Below, piece after piece: positions 1-7,724 of a DNA stretch of 64,000 nucleotides (the stretch's first letter is position 1; each line of letters opens with the position of its first letter). Made by a program: the position numbers and the translations under genes. The stretch lies in NCBI RefSeq assembly GCF_003043945.1, contig NZ_PYXG01000001.1, positions 1,240,001 through 1,304,000 on the forward strand, written 5' to 3'. The DNA comes from Prevotella sp. oral taxon 376. GTDB lineage: Bacteria; Bacteroidota; Bacteroidia; Bacteroidales; Bacteroidaceae. The notes under the pieces are model-generated. The model was not told the DNA's origin. It searched no databases and saw only the letters and a program-made list of their open reading frames with translations.

Positions 1-1020
1 CGGGCCTGTGTGCCCGTATTCGTTCGCTTCCGGCCACCACCAGAACAATCCTTTCACCTTGCCGTGGCTGTTGAGCTTGGCGACGAGAGCATCTGTGAAT
101 GCCTTCTGCCCTGTGTCCGAGTAGGGATAGGTGGCGCTGTAATCGATGGTTGTACCGGGAACTTGCCAGTGTGCGGGATATCCCGCCTCCACCACCATGA
201 TGTCTTTGTCAAAACTGTTTTCCAGCGTGTTGAGAGCTATCTCCAGCTGTTCCAGCTTCCCGTGGTAGTAGGGATAGTAGCTGATGCCTATGATGTCGTA
301 GTCCACTTGTCGTCTCGCCATGTTGTCATAGAATCCTTTCAGGACACCGGTGTCTGCTACCCGCTCGGTGTGGATGATGATTCTGGCGTCGGGGCAGACC
401 TCGCGGCACGCCCTGCCGGCGTTTCTGAGCAGGGTGGCAAATCGGTCCCAGTTGGCCGTGCTGTTGGTGTAGCACCGGTAGGTCGTGGCGTCTCTTGCGC
501 CCCACAGCATGCCATAGCTTATTTCGTTGCCTATCTGGATGAGGTCGGGAGCCGCTCCATGGTCCTTGAGCGTCTGCAAAGAGGCCTTGGTATAGTCGTA
601 GATCTTGGCATAGAGTTCCGTCTCGCTTAAGGCCAGCCAGTCGCTTGGAGTCCACTGTTTAGACGGGTCGGCCCAGGTGTCGGAGTAGTGGAAGTCGAGC
701 AGGAAGCTGAATCCTGCCTCCTTGATGCGTTTCCCGAGGGCCTTCACATAGTCCAAGTCCTGGCATACCCCTTCGCCTTTCTCGACTCCGGTGGCATTGC
801 GGGGGTCTACGAAGAGCCGCACGCGCAGGGCGTTCCAGCCCTCATCCTTGAGAAAGGTGAGCATGTTTGTAATGGCGTTTCCGCCGTGATCGTAATATTT
901 AGAGCCCGCCTCCTCATACCTCGTCTGCATCGAGAGGTCGCCGCCCACATATTTCTGTGCCTGCCCCGTGGTGATCCATAAGGCGAGGAAACCTATGAAA
1001 AAGAATCTTCTAATATCCAT
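1..1020 (-). CDS. Arabinogalactan endo-beta-1,4-galactanase, GH53 (3' end outside window)
   Basis: Secreted glycoside hydrolase expected to cut beta-1,4-galactan side chains of pectin. The frame opens at ATG 1018-1020 and stays open to the window edge, giving 340 visible codons, so the C-terminus is missing. Residues 1-21 are a signal peptide ending in GQAQ. The GH53 core follows: the early motif YVGGDLSMQ, the segment ALRVRLFVDPRN, the strand LLDFHYSDTWADP, the acid/base glutamate in IQIGNE, and the nucleophile glutamate in MVVEAGYPA. A TAnnTTTG element 24 bp upstream (1044-1051) gives it its own promoter, and the LacI-type operator of the starch genes is absent. Family assignment is firm; the true substrate in this organism is inferred. 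Confidence 0.93.
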   Translation of the reverse strand, partial: MDIRRFFFIGFLALWITTGQAQKYVGGDLSMQTRYEEAGSKYYDHGGNAITNMLTFLKDEGWNALRVRLFVDPRNATGVEKGEGVCQDLDYVKALGKRIKEAGFSFLLDFHYSDTWADPSKQWTPSDWLALSETELYAKIYDYTKASLQTLKDHGAAPDLIQIGNEISYGMLWGARDATTYRCYTNSTANWDRFATLLRNAGRACREVCPDARIIIHTERVADTGVLKGFYDNMARRQVDYDIIGISYYPYYHGKLEQLEIALNTLENSFDKDIMVVEAGYPAHWQVPGTTIDYSATYPYSDTGQKAFTDALVAKLNSHGKVKGLFWWWPEANEYGHTGP

Positions 1021-1043
1021 ATTCCGGTTGTAATTATTTTCCA

Positions 1044-1051
1044 CAAAGATA
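1044..1051 (-). promoter_or_regulatory. -7 promoter element of the GH53 gene
   Basis: Read on the minus strand this is TATCTTTG, matching the Bacteroidota -7 consensus TAnnTTTG. A TTG at 1069-1071 lies 17 bp further upstream as a possible -33 element. The start codon is 24 bp downstream. Confidence 0.7.
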
Positions 1052-1086
1052 CGAATAAATTCTCAATTCAAGGGCAAAGAACGAAA

Positions 1087-1122
1087 AAAAGGGGCCCTTC
1101 TTCACAGAGAGACCCCCTCGTT
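1087..1122 (-). terminator. Possible terminator after the amylase gene
   Basis: On the minus strand an AGGGGG arm and a CCCCTT arm enclose about 18 nt and are followed by a run of T. The stem is only five to six base pairs, so this is a weak candidate. Confidence 0.4.
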
Positions 1123-1147
1123 TAAAATGCCTAACTTATATGTAAGG

Positions 1148-2908
1148 TTACCGAATGATGGCTTTCCTGCCACCGTGAATATAGATGCCTTTTGCCGAGG
1201 GCTTGCCGATGCGTATGCCCGAGAGGGTGTACCAGGCGTCGCCTGCCGGCTTGTCAACGCCCATGGTGGGAGCCTCTATTCCCGTTACTACGGCCTGCAA
1301 GCCCTCGAGGGTATAGTAGCCCCCGTTCCGGAAGTCCTTGTCAGAGGTCTGGTTGCCCGTGCCGTCGTTGAAGATGATCTTGTCGGGGGCTGCCAGCGTC
1401 CCGCCGTATTTCCACAGATAGACCTTCTTGCCGTCGTGGATGCCCGCTTCCGACACATCCGCCTGGCTCGCCGTGCCCGGCCAGTTGCCAGAATACATGT
1501 TGCTGCCGTCGTTGTGCCAGGCCCATACATTGATGGTGTTTCCCCAGTTGGAGGGCTTCTCGAAGTAGGCATAGGTGCCTTCTTGCTCGGTTACGAACGG
1601 GGGCAGGGTAAAGGAGTTTTCCTCTTCGCCCACTTCTTTTATGCTGCTGATATCGATGTTGTCGCTGATATAGAGCTTATAGTTCTCACCCTCCACGGCC
1701 AGTTGATAGCCGGTGGTGGCGGTCGTGGTCGTTCCGAGACACAGCAGCAGGTTGCCCTTGGTGCCCTTTACGCTCACGCTGTAGCCCGCGTTTTCGCCCA
1801 CGGAGGAGAGCACTTCGCTCTGGTTGTTCACGCCTGCCAGTCTGCGTGCCAGTATCTGTTTCTTGATGGCTTTCTTGTATTCTTTCCAGTGGGTGAGGAA
1901 TATGCACGGCGTTCCGGGCATGGTGAGGATATAGGCGTTGGCAGCCTCGATGTTTGCCTTGAGCATGTTGTCGCTGCTTCGCCCTGTGTCGTGGTTATCC
2001 GTGAAGGTAACGGCATAGCGCCTGTAGGCCGCGTCGCCGATGAGGGAACCGGATTCGTAGTTGGCCAGGTTGCGCCATTGCGTTCCGCCGGTGTTGAACA
2101 CATTGTTGATGAGCCACTTCAGCTGGAAGTCGAAAGCGGCGCTGGTCTTCCCCGTGCCGTCTATCCACGACTTCAGTCCGCCCAGTCCGTCGCTCATCCA
2201 ATATTCGCCCACGCTGTAGGTGGGGTTGGCACTTTCGTTGTATATCTTCGTGAACCGGGGGGCATATCCGCCCGTCATGTCGTAACGGAAACCCGCATAT
2301 CCCATCTCTTCCTGCAGGAACCGCAGATAGAGCTTGATGTTTTTCTGCACATTCGCGCTGGTGTGGTCGAGGTCTCGACTTCCGTCGAAGTCGGTGCCGG
2401 TGTCGTTGGCGCCGGTGAGTTTGCCTTTCCCTTCCGACCTCGGGTCTCGGTTCCCCTCGTCGGTATTGCAGATGTCGGCATAGCTCCAGGTCATCGTTCC
2501 GTGGCCTTCCCATGTCTCTTCGGGGAAGTCGCACCAGCCCCTGTTGCCGCTCTTGTGGTTGATGACCACATCGGCAATGGTCTTCAGCCCCTTGGAGCTG
2601 AAGGTCTGTATCATCGCCTTCAGCTCGTCGGCCGTGCCGAAGGCGCTTTTCTGGTCGAACCACCATATATCGGCATAGCCCATCTGGTTCTCGAGGGTGT
2701 TGCAATAGCCGCTTTGCGGCACCCAGATGAGCTGATAATACTTGCTTAGCGTGTCGGCCTGACTCTTCAGGCGGCTCCATTGGGTGTCGCCGTAGCTGTC
2801 CCAGTAGAAGCCTTGCAGCATGACGCCGCTATAGCTGGCCGGCCATCCCTGCGCGAAGAGTGCCGCGGAGGCAACGAGCGTGAGCAATAAAGTGTAGAAT
2901 CGTTTCAT
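1148..2908 (-). CDS. Secreted alpha-amylase, GH13, with starch-binding module and sorting tail
   Basis: Endo-acting starch hydrolase of 586 aa. Residues 1-19 are a signal peptide without a lipobox. The GH13 barrel carries region I DVVINH (113-118), nucleophile Asp210 in GFRYD, acid/base Glu235 in VGEYW and Asp307 in DNHD. The opening VMLQGFYWDS and the short barrel resemble plant/archaeal-type amylases (GH13_6/7). Residues about 455-545 form a small module with WAWHNDG and GNWPG, like CBM26 starch-binding modules. The end (about 558-586, YTLSGIRI...GIYIHGGRKAIIR) matches the short C-terminal tail common on Prevotella secreted proteins and resembling type IX secretion signals. It lies downstream of susF, where susG lies in Bacteroides thetaiotaomicron, but it has its own promoter and operator and is not a lipoprotein. 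Confidence 0.95.
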   Translation of the reverse strand: MKRFYTLLLTLVASAALFAQGWPASYSGVMLQGFYWDSYGDTQWSRLKSQADTLSKYYQLIWVPQSGYCNTLENQMGYADIWWFDQKSAFGTADELKAMIQTFSSKGLKTIADVVINHKSGNRGWCDFPEETWEGHGTMTWSYADICNTDEGNRDPRSEGKGKLTGANDTGTDFDGSRDLDHTSANVQKNIKLYLRFLQEEMGYAGFRYDMTGGYAPRFTKIYNESANPTYSVGEYWMSDGLGGLKSWIDGTGKTSAAFDFQLKWLINNVFNTGGTQWRNLANYESGSLIGDAAYRRYAVTFTDNHDTGRSSDNMLKANIEAANAYILTMPGTPCIFLTHWKEYKKAIKKQILARRLAGVNNQSEVLSSVGENAGYSVSVKGTKGNLLLCLGTTTTATTGYQLAVEGENYKLYISDNIDISSIKEVGEEENSFTLPPFVTEQEGTYAYFEKPSNWGNTINVWAWHNDGSNMYSGNWPGTASQADVSEAGIHDGKKVYLWKYGGTLAAPDKIIFNDGTGNQTSDKDFRNGGYYTLEGLQAVVTGIEAPTMGVDKPAGDAWYTLSGIRIGKPSAKGIYIHGGRKAIIR

Positions 2909-2942
2909 ATCCTGTTTAAGTTAAATAGTTTGGTTTCATAGG

Positions 2943-2950
2943 CAAAGTTA
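2943..2950 (-). promoter_or_regulatory. -7 promoter element of the amylase gene
   Basis: Minus-strand TAACTTTG fits TAnnTTTG. A -33-like TTG sits at 2969-2971, 18 bp away. The predicted leader is about 30 nt. The centre is exactly 65 bp from the centre of the LacI-type operator at 3004-3019. Confidence 0.75.
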
Positions 2951-3003
2951 CGATTATTCCCCACATGGCAATCGATGGTTTATGTTCTTTTCTCATTCCG
3001 TTA

Positions 3004-3019
3004 GTGCAAACGATTGCAC
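3004..3019 (+). promoter_or_regulatory. LacI-type operator upstream of the amylase
   Basis: GTGCAAACGATTGCAC is a dyad (GTGCAA-N4-TTGCAC) with the central CG typical of LacI/GalR-family operators. The identical 16-mer occurs between susC and the LacI-type gene (10942-10957), and a near copy lies before malQ (14352-14367). Its centre is 65 bp upstream of the -7 element, too far to block polymerase directly. Confidence 0.8.
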
Positions 3020-3094
3020 CAACCGGCTTGCCTTTCTGCGGACAAAGACAATCCGGGAGGTTGTTCGGAGCTTTTCGATTTGCCGTTGGCAGTT

Positions 3095-3161
3095 TGACAA
3101 AATCGGCGAAATCGTGGGACGAAATCGCCGAAATTGACGGACAATCTCGCCGATTTTGTCA
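3095..3161. repeat. 22-nt-period dyad array, family 1 copy A
   Basis: A 67-bp element with perfect 15-bp inverted arms (TGACAAAATCGGCGA and its complement). TCGGCGA/TCGCCGA cores start at 3103, 3125 and 3147, exactly 22 nt apart. It lies 3' of the susCDEF operon, between that terminator and the amylase operator. Copies B and C at 23553 and 41942 share the architecture. Confidence 0.85.
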
Positions 3162-3192
3162 TTCAGATAACGGCCTTTGGTCCTAGGGCAGG

Positions 3193-3224
3193 AAAAAGGA
3201 GGGCTCTCTCACGAGAACCCTCCT
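3193..3224 (-). terminator. Terminator of the susCDEF operon
   Basis: Minus-strand hairpin: AGGAGGG arm, short internal CTC/GAG extension, tetraloop GTGA, then CCCTCCT followed by a T run (3193-3197 complement). It lies 43 bp past the susF stop codon. Confidence 0.85.
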
Positions 3225-3266
3225 CAAGTGTAAATAAAACTTTATTTAGTTCGAAGCAATCTTTGC

Positions 3267-4745
3267 TTAGTTTACCGCCACGATGTTCCACTGACCTGTA
3301 ATGTCGTTCAGGTAGAAGTCGTAGGTACCTGCCGGCACGGTGATGTCCTCCGTTCCTGCCGGCCCGTAGTACACATCGCCCACGGCATAGTTCTTGGTCG
3401 AGCCCCAGCTGGTGGTCCAGGCGTGGTTCGCGCGGAACTTCAAGCCGCCGCTCTTGTCAATCTTGGCACGCGCATACCAGTTGTGCGGAGCCTTGGGGCA
3501 TACGGTCATGTCGATTTCGGAGTTGTTGTCGGTTTTCCATCCGTTGAATTCACCGATGATGCTCACCGCCGTGTAGGTGGTGGGAGACTGGTTGTCGAGC
3601 TTTTTCCAACTGTAGCTCTGGCTGTTCATGTCGACGGTCAGCGTCCAGTATTCGTTCTTCGACGGTGCCGCGAACGACTGGGCGTTGCTGTTGATGAGGC
3701 TTCCCGCCTCGTCGGTGGCACCGTCTACGGCCGTGCCGAAGGCCACGCCCCAGTTGCCGAAGTCCTTGCCTTCCCAGATTTTCAGGTCCCATGCGCCCTG
3801 CCACTGGGTGGTATAGCTGTAAATATTGCCGCCCTGTGCATAGAACATGCACGACATATCTGTCTGGCTCCAGCCCTGCAGGTTGCCCACGATGTAGTAT
3901 TTGCTCTCCGCGCGGGTAATGGTGTAGGTGAGGTTTTTCATGTCGAGCGTGATGTTGAAGGTGCCTTGGCCCTCGATACCCACGCTCTGGACGCCTCCCG
4001 TATAGATTGGGTCGCCCCTATAGATGAGGAAGTTGGGTGAAGTGGCGTCGCCGTTTTCGGCACAGCCCATTTGCCCGAGGTTCACTTCGTCCCAGTTGGC
4101 ATTGTCATAGTGAGACCCCTCAAAGAATTGGAAATAGTTGGTTCCGGCATTGGCGGTCGTAACCTTAGCCGTGAAGATTCCGTCTCCGTTGTCTTCCATC
4201 CAGAGAGGAGTAGACAGGTTCCAGCCCACATTGACAAAGTTGCCGAGCAGGTAGTAGCCCTTGCTGTCGATGGTAGGAGTGGCGGCGGGAGTGAAGCTGC
4301 CCGTCGTGGTGGCTCCTTCGGCCGTTACGGCATCGCCGTTTCCCAGATTGATAGAGACCGTGGATTTCACTTCCAATGGGCGTGCTATGGCCGCCCGGCT
4401 TCCGTTCTGCTTCTCAATGAGCTTTGCGAGCGTTGTGGCATTCACGGTGATATAGCTGCCGCTGACGGTTCCCTCTATGCTCTCGCCGTTCACGGAGAGG
4501 CTTTTCAGGGTATATCCGGCTACGCCGGAGTTGCTGGTCTTGATTTCGACGAGCTGGATAATTCCGTCTCCGTCGGGCATCACGGTCGTTGCCTCCGGAC
4601 CGTTGCTGAAGGTTACGCCATATGCGGCGGCGGCCTCTTCCGGGCCATAGGCCTGGGGCGATGCCCAGTCGTCGTAGTCGCCGTTGCAGCCGGCGAGCCC
4701 GAAGGCTGCCATGGCTGCTAAGCTGTATAATAATGTTTTCTTCAT
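3267..4745 (-). CDS. susF: SusF-like outer-membrane starch-binding lipoprotein
   Basis: Surface lipoprotein of 492 aa expected to hold starch or maltodextrin at the cell surface, without enzymatic activity. The signal peptide ends in a lipobox (LAGC, Cys20) followed by acidic residues. After an N-terminal SusE/F-type domain come three starch-binding-like repeats, each opening with a YxxGNF/GNLQGW/GEFNGW motif: YYLLGNFVNVGW, YYIVGNLQGW and SIIGEFNGW, rich in exposed Trp. It is the last gene of susC-susD-susE-susF, 16 bp behind susE, and is followed by a strong terminator. The SusF name rests on position and on carrying three modules; sequence alone does not separate SusE and SusF families well. 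Confidence 0.85.
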   Translation of the reverse strand: MKKTLLYSLAAMAAFGLAGCNGDYDDWASPQAYGPEEAAAAYGVTFSNGPEATTVMPDGDGIIQLVEIKTSNSGVAGYTLKSLSVNGESIEGTVSGSYITVNATTLAKLIEKQNGSRAAIARPLEVKSTVSINLGNGDAVTAEGATTTGSFTPAATPTIDSKGYYLLGNFVNVGWNLSTPLWMEDNGDGIFTAKVTTANAGTNYFQFFEGSHYDNANWDEVNLGQMGCAENGDATSPNFLIYRGDPIYTGGVQSVGIEGQGTFNITLDMKNLTYTITRAESKYYIVGNLQGWSQTDMSCMFYAQGGNIYSYTTQWQGAWDLKIWEGKDFGNWGVAFGTAVDGATDEAGSLINSNAQSFAAPSKNEYWTLTVDMNSQSYSWKKLDNQSPTTYTAVSIIGEFNGWKTDNNSEIDMTVCPKAPHNWYARAKIDKSGGLKFRANHAWTTSWGSTKNYAVGDVYYGPAGTEDITVPAGTYDFYLNDITGQWNIVAVN

Positions 4746-4761
4746 TTTCTTGTCGTTTTAA

Positions 4762-5988
4762 TTATTTCATTTCACCTGTGCCGGTGTCAAAACTTACATA
4801 GAGACGCTGTCCGGCAGAGCACTGGATGCTGTAGTTGTCAGGATCCGGCTTGGCGGGGACGGCCTTCTCGCGAGCCCCTTGCGACCAGCTGTCCGGAATA
4901 TCGAAGTCGCGATAGTAGACCGTGGTGCCCTTATAGAGCGTGAACTCCGTGCGCCACCATTGATGGGTTCCTACCTTGATATAGGCGCGGAGTTCACCCG
5001 CCTGCTTGAACGCAGGCGATACCCACTGCCCGGTCTGGTCGGCAGGAGCGGTGCAGGCCAGCGACGCGTCTGCGTCGCCCCAGTTGTCGCAGGCATTGCC
5101 GATGACATAGACCTTGCCGGGATATACCGTGAGGTCATACTGTACAGACTTGCCTATGATCTCGCCCGTGAACAGGAGGCTATACCATCCGGCGTTCTTG
5201 AAGGTGATGTTGCTGTTGCCGTCGGTGCTCTCGCTGATTTCGGCCTGTGCCTCATCCTTGATGGTGCGCAGGCGGTTGTAGCCGCGCCAGTCGTTCTCAA
5301 AGGTGCCCCATTTGAGTTGTCCGCCTGCCGGGACATAGACAATCGTGTAGTAATTGCCACTGACGCCGTAAACCTGTGGAGCGACCTGCCATGTAGTCCA
5401 TGCCGTCCCAATGGATGCGCCTACCACATAGAGCTGGGTGGGCAGCTCGGCAGCAGGAGCTACATAGGTGGCCAGAGTCTTTGGCAAGGTGATGATGTTG
5501 CTGTAAGTCTGTCCCATGCCACTTGTACCGTCAAGTGCGGCACGTAGACGGATGTAGATAGGCTTTACATTGTTAGGATAGTCGGTGTCGGGGTTGGCTT
5601 TTTGGAAAAGCTCTACCACGGCATTGTTCAACTCGCTGGCATCCACGGCCATCTTGGCCGTTGTGTAGGAAGTCGGCAGTTCCTTGTGGTCCACGGTGGT
5701 GTCGTTCAGGAAAGCCGGGTTGTCGGATACCTGTACATAATAGCGCGTAGCATAAGGCACGCCGCCATAGTTCGGCTGTGAGCAGGTGAGGGCCACCGTC
5801 TCTGCACTGGCCAAATCGTATGTGTTGTTGGCCGCGTTGGCCGGCGTGTTCAGAACGAATCCTTCTGCGACATGGCTCAGGTCCAGGGTCGGATTGCTGT
5901 CGCGGTCTTCATCGCAGGATGTAAAGCCGAAGCTGGCAATGGCAGCTATGGCGAACAGCCAACCTATATTAAATATTTTCTTTTTCAT
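4762..5988 (-). CDS. susE: SusE-like outer-membrane starch-binding lipoprotein
   Basis: Predicted surface lipoprotein of 408 aa. The signal peptide ends at Cys25 (FTSC) followed by DEDRD, an acidic stretch typical of Bacteroidota surface lipoproteins. The N-terminal part is a SusE-type Ig-like domain (LDLSHVAEGFVLNTPA, later YYVQVSDNPAF). Two carbohydrate-binding-like modules follow, starting near QLYVVGASIGTAW and KVYVIGNACDNWG. It lies 46 bp behind susD and 16 bp before susF in the same operon. Carrying two C-terminal modules instead of three fits SusE. Its role in retaining starch at the surface is inferred from the Bacteroides thetaiotaomicron system. Confidence 0.85.
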   Translation of the reverse strand: MKKKIFNIGWLFAIAAIASFGFTSCDEDRDSNPTLDLSHVAEGFVLNTPANAANNTYDLASAETVALTCSQPNYGGVPYATRYYVQVSDNPAFLNDTTVDHKELPTSYTTAKMAVDASELNNAVVELFQKANPDTDYPNNVKPIYIRLRAALDGTSGMGQTYSNIITLPKTLATYVAPAAELPTQLYVVGASIGTAWTTWQVAPQVYGVSGNYYTIVYVPAGGQLKWGTFENDWRGYNRLRTIKDEAQAEISESTDGNSNITFKNAGWYSLLFTGEIIGKSVQYDLTVYPGKVYVIGNACDNWGDADASLACTAPADQTGQWVSPAFKQAGELRAYIKVGTHQWWRTEFTLYKGTTVYYRDFDIPDSWSQGAREKAVPAKPDPDNYSIQCSAGQRLYVSFDTGTGEMK

Positions 5989-6034
5989 GTCTAATAAAAA
6001 AATTATGGTTCCTAATCTTGGCTATCTGCATGTA

Positions 6035-7705
6035 TTAATTGCCATATCCCGTGTTCTGTTTCATGTTGGGATTACCCGCAAGGTCATTGGCGGGGATGGG
6101 ATAGATATTGAAGTGGGAATCGATACCCGTGCCGCCGGCTACGCCTCCCTTGAAGTCCCAGAGGTATTTGCTGCCGCTGAAGAGACCGAAACGAACCAGA
6201 TCTGAACGGCGACGGCCTTCCATGTAGAACTCCTTGCACCATTCGTCGATGAGCACATTGTCCGTAATCGATGTGTGCGTTACGGCATGGGCGCGGTCGG
6301 TGAGCATCTTGAGATCGGCAAGAGCCGGTCCTGTCTGTCCCAGACGGTACAGGGCTTCAGCGCGTGTGAGGTAAATCTCGGCAAGGCGGAAGAGTGGGAT
6401 ATCGGTGTCAGAGAATGTGCGGTCGTGGGCTGCGCCGTTGTTGATGCGCTGGTTAGACCACTTGACAATGGATGCCCCATTCAGGAAACCGGTAATCTGC
6501 TTGCCCGGGGAGAGCGTGCGGATGCCGCCACCTACACCCATGTAGAACATGGCGCGGTCGTCGCCTGCGGCAGCGATGACATTCGCCGTGGCGACACCAA
6601 GCTCGTTGTCCTTTGCGATGACCTGTGCTTCGGTGGGGTTGCTCAGCGCATCGGCTTTGGAGGCCATGGGGATGTTGTCGCCGGGGAAGAATTTCTCTAC
6701 GAGGTCTTTGCGGGCGAAGTTACAGCTCCAGTAACTGTCCGTGTTGGCATAAGGCATGCCGGAGATGCGCATAGAACTAACGAGATAGGTAGAACCGGCA
6801 TACGCCTTGGTCTTCTCGCCGTCTTGGCGGATGGGGAAAATGATTTCTTTCATGGCCTGTGCATTCTCGTCGTTGTCGCCCATGAAGACCTGAGCATAGC
6901 CGGAGAAGCCATTGGTGGCCGCGGTAGACAGCGCATAGGCATTGCTGCTGATAATCTTGTCGCAATAGTCTTTGGCTTTCTGGTAGTCCTTGGTAGCTCC
7001 GTCGGTATAGACGCTGGAGTTAAGAGCCAGGCGGGCATGAAGGGCATAGGCCGCGCCTTGGTCAGCCCGTCCGAAGTTGGTTTTGCTGTTATAAGTGCCT
7101 GTAGGTTTCAGGATATTCTCAATCTCAGTAAGCTCCGTGTCAATCCAGTCATAAAGTTCCTTGCCGCCTTTCTCTACAGGCAGTTCCTTATTGAAGGTGT
7201 CCTTGAAGGGAGCCTTATGGAAAAGGTCGAGGAAATACCAGTAGTGCAGGGCGCGCAAGAAGCGTACCTCAGCGACAAAATCCTCGTCGAGCTTCCCGCT
7301 CTGCTCATGGATGAACTGGTTGTAGAGTGTTACATCGTATGCAAGACGCTGATAAGCCCAGTTCACACGAGTAGAGCTTGAGTTCCATGCGATGTTGGTA
7401 ATGGCGGGGATATCTTCATTATCCTGCCATGCCCAGATGCATTCGTCAGTACAGAGCTCTTGAAGATTGAATACGGTACGATAGAAGCCGCTCTCGCCTT
7501 CGTCGCCGCTCATGTCGGGTTTTCCGGCAGGACCAGCCTGTCCGGTTAAGCCAAGGGTGGCATATTGCTTTGCAAGCAGCTCGGTCGCGTCATACGACTG
7601 TGAAGACTGTGGGTCGATGGAAGAGAGGTTCAGGTCATCGGCGCATGAAGCCATTCCTGCCAACAAGAGACCTAAAGTTGCTGTTTTGATTATTATTTTT
7701 TTCAT
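6035..7705 (-). CDS. susD: SusD-like starch-binding outer-membrane lipoprotein
   Basis: RagB/SusD-family lipoprotein of 556 aa that caps the SusC transporter and binds starch helices. Lipobox MASC with Cys21 followed by ADDLNLSSIDPQSS, the usual SusD start. Family segments seen: NLQELCTDECIWAWQDNED, RFLRALHYWYFLDLFHKAPF, a TPR-like region with AALYALHARLALNSSVYT, and the C-terminal DIPLFRLAEIYLTRAEALYRLG and FYMEGRRRSDLVRFG. Starts 19 bp after susC, so the two are certainly co-expressed. Confidence 0.96.
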   Translation of the reverse strand: MKKIIIKTATLGLLLAGMASCADDLNLSSIDPQSSQSYDATELLAKQYATLGLTGQAGPAGKPDMSGDEGESGFYRTVFNLQELCTDECIWAWQDNEDIPAITNIAWNSSSTRVNWAYQRLAYDVTLYNQFIHEQSGKLDEDFVAEVRFLRALHYWYFLDLFHKAPFKDTFNKELPVEKGGKELYDWIDTELTEIENILKPTGTYNSKTNFGRADQGAAYALHARLALNSSVYTDGATKDYQKAKDYCDKIISSNAYALSTAATNGFSGYAQVFMGDNDENAQAMKEIIFPIRQDGEKTKAYAGSTYLVSSMRISGMPYANTDSYWSCNFARKDLVEKFFPGDNIPMASKADALSNPTEAQVIAKDNELGVATANVIAAAGDDRAMFYMGVGGGIRTLSPGKQITGFLNGASIVKWSNQRINNGAAHDRTFSDTDIPLFRLAEIYLTRAEALYRLGQTGPALADLKMLTDRAHAVTHTSITDNVLIDEWCKEFYMEGRRRSDLVRFGLFSGSKYLWDFKGGVAGGTGIDSHFNIYPIPANDLAGNPNMKQNTGYGN

Positions 7706-7724
7706 GATTCTTTTCCTCCAAACT

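Noticed and set aside
1127-2749. A 540-codon plus-strand open frame opposite the amylase
   Set aside because: It is the antisense shadow of a GC-rich third-position gene; no family motifs, and the amylase motifs on the other strand are decisive.
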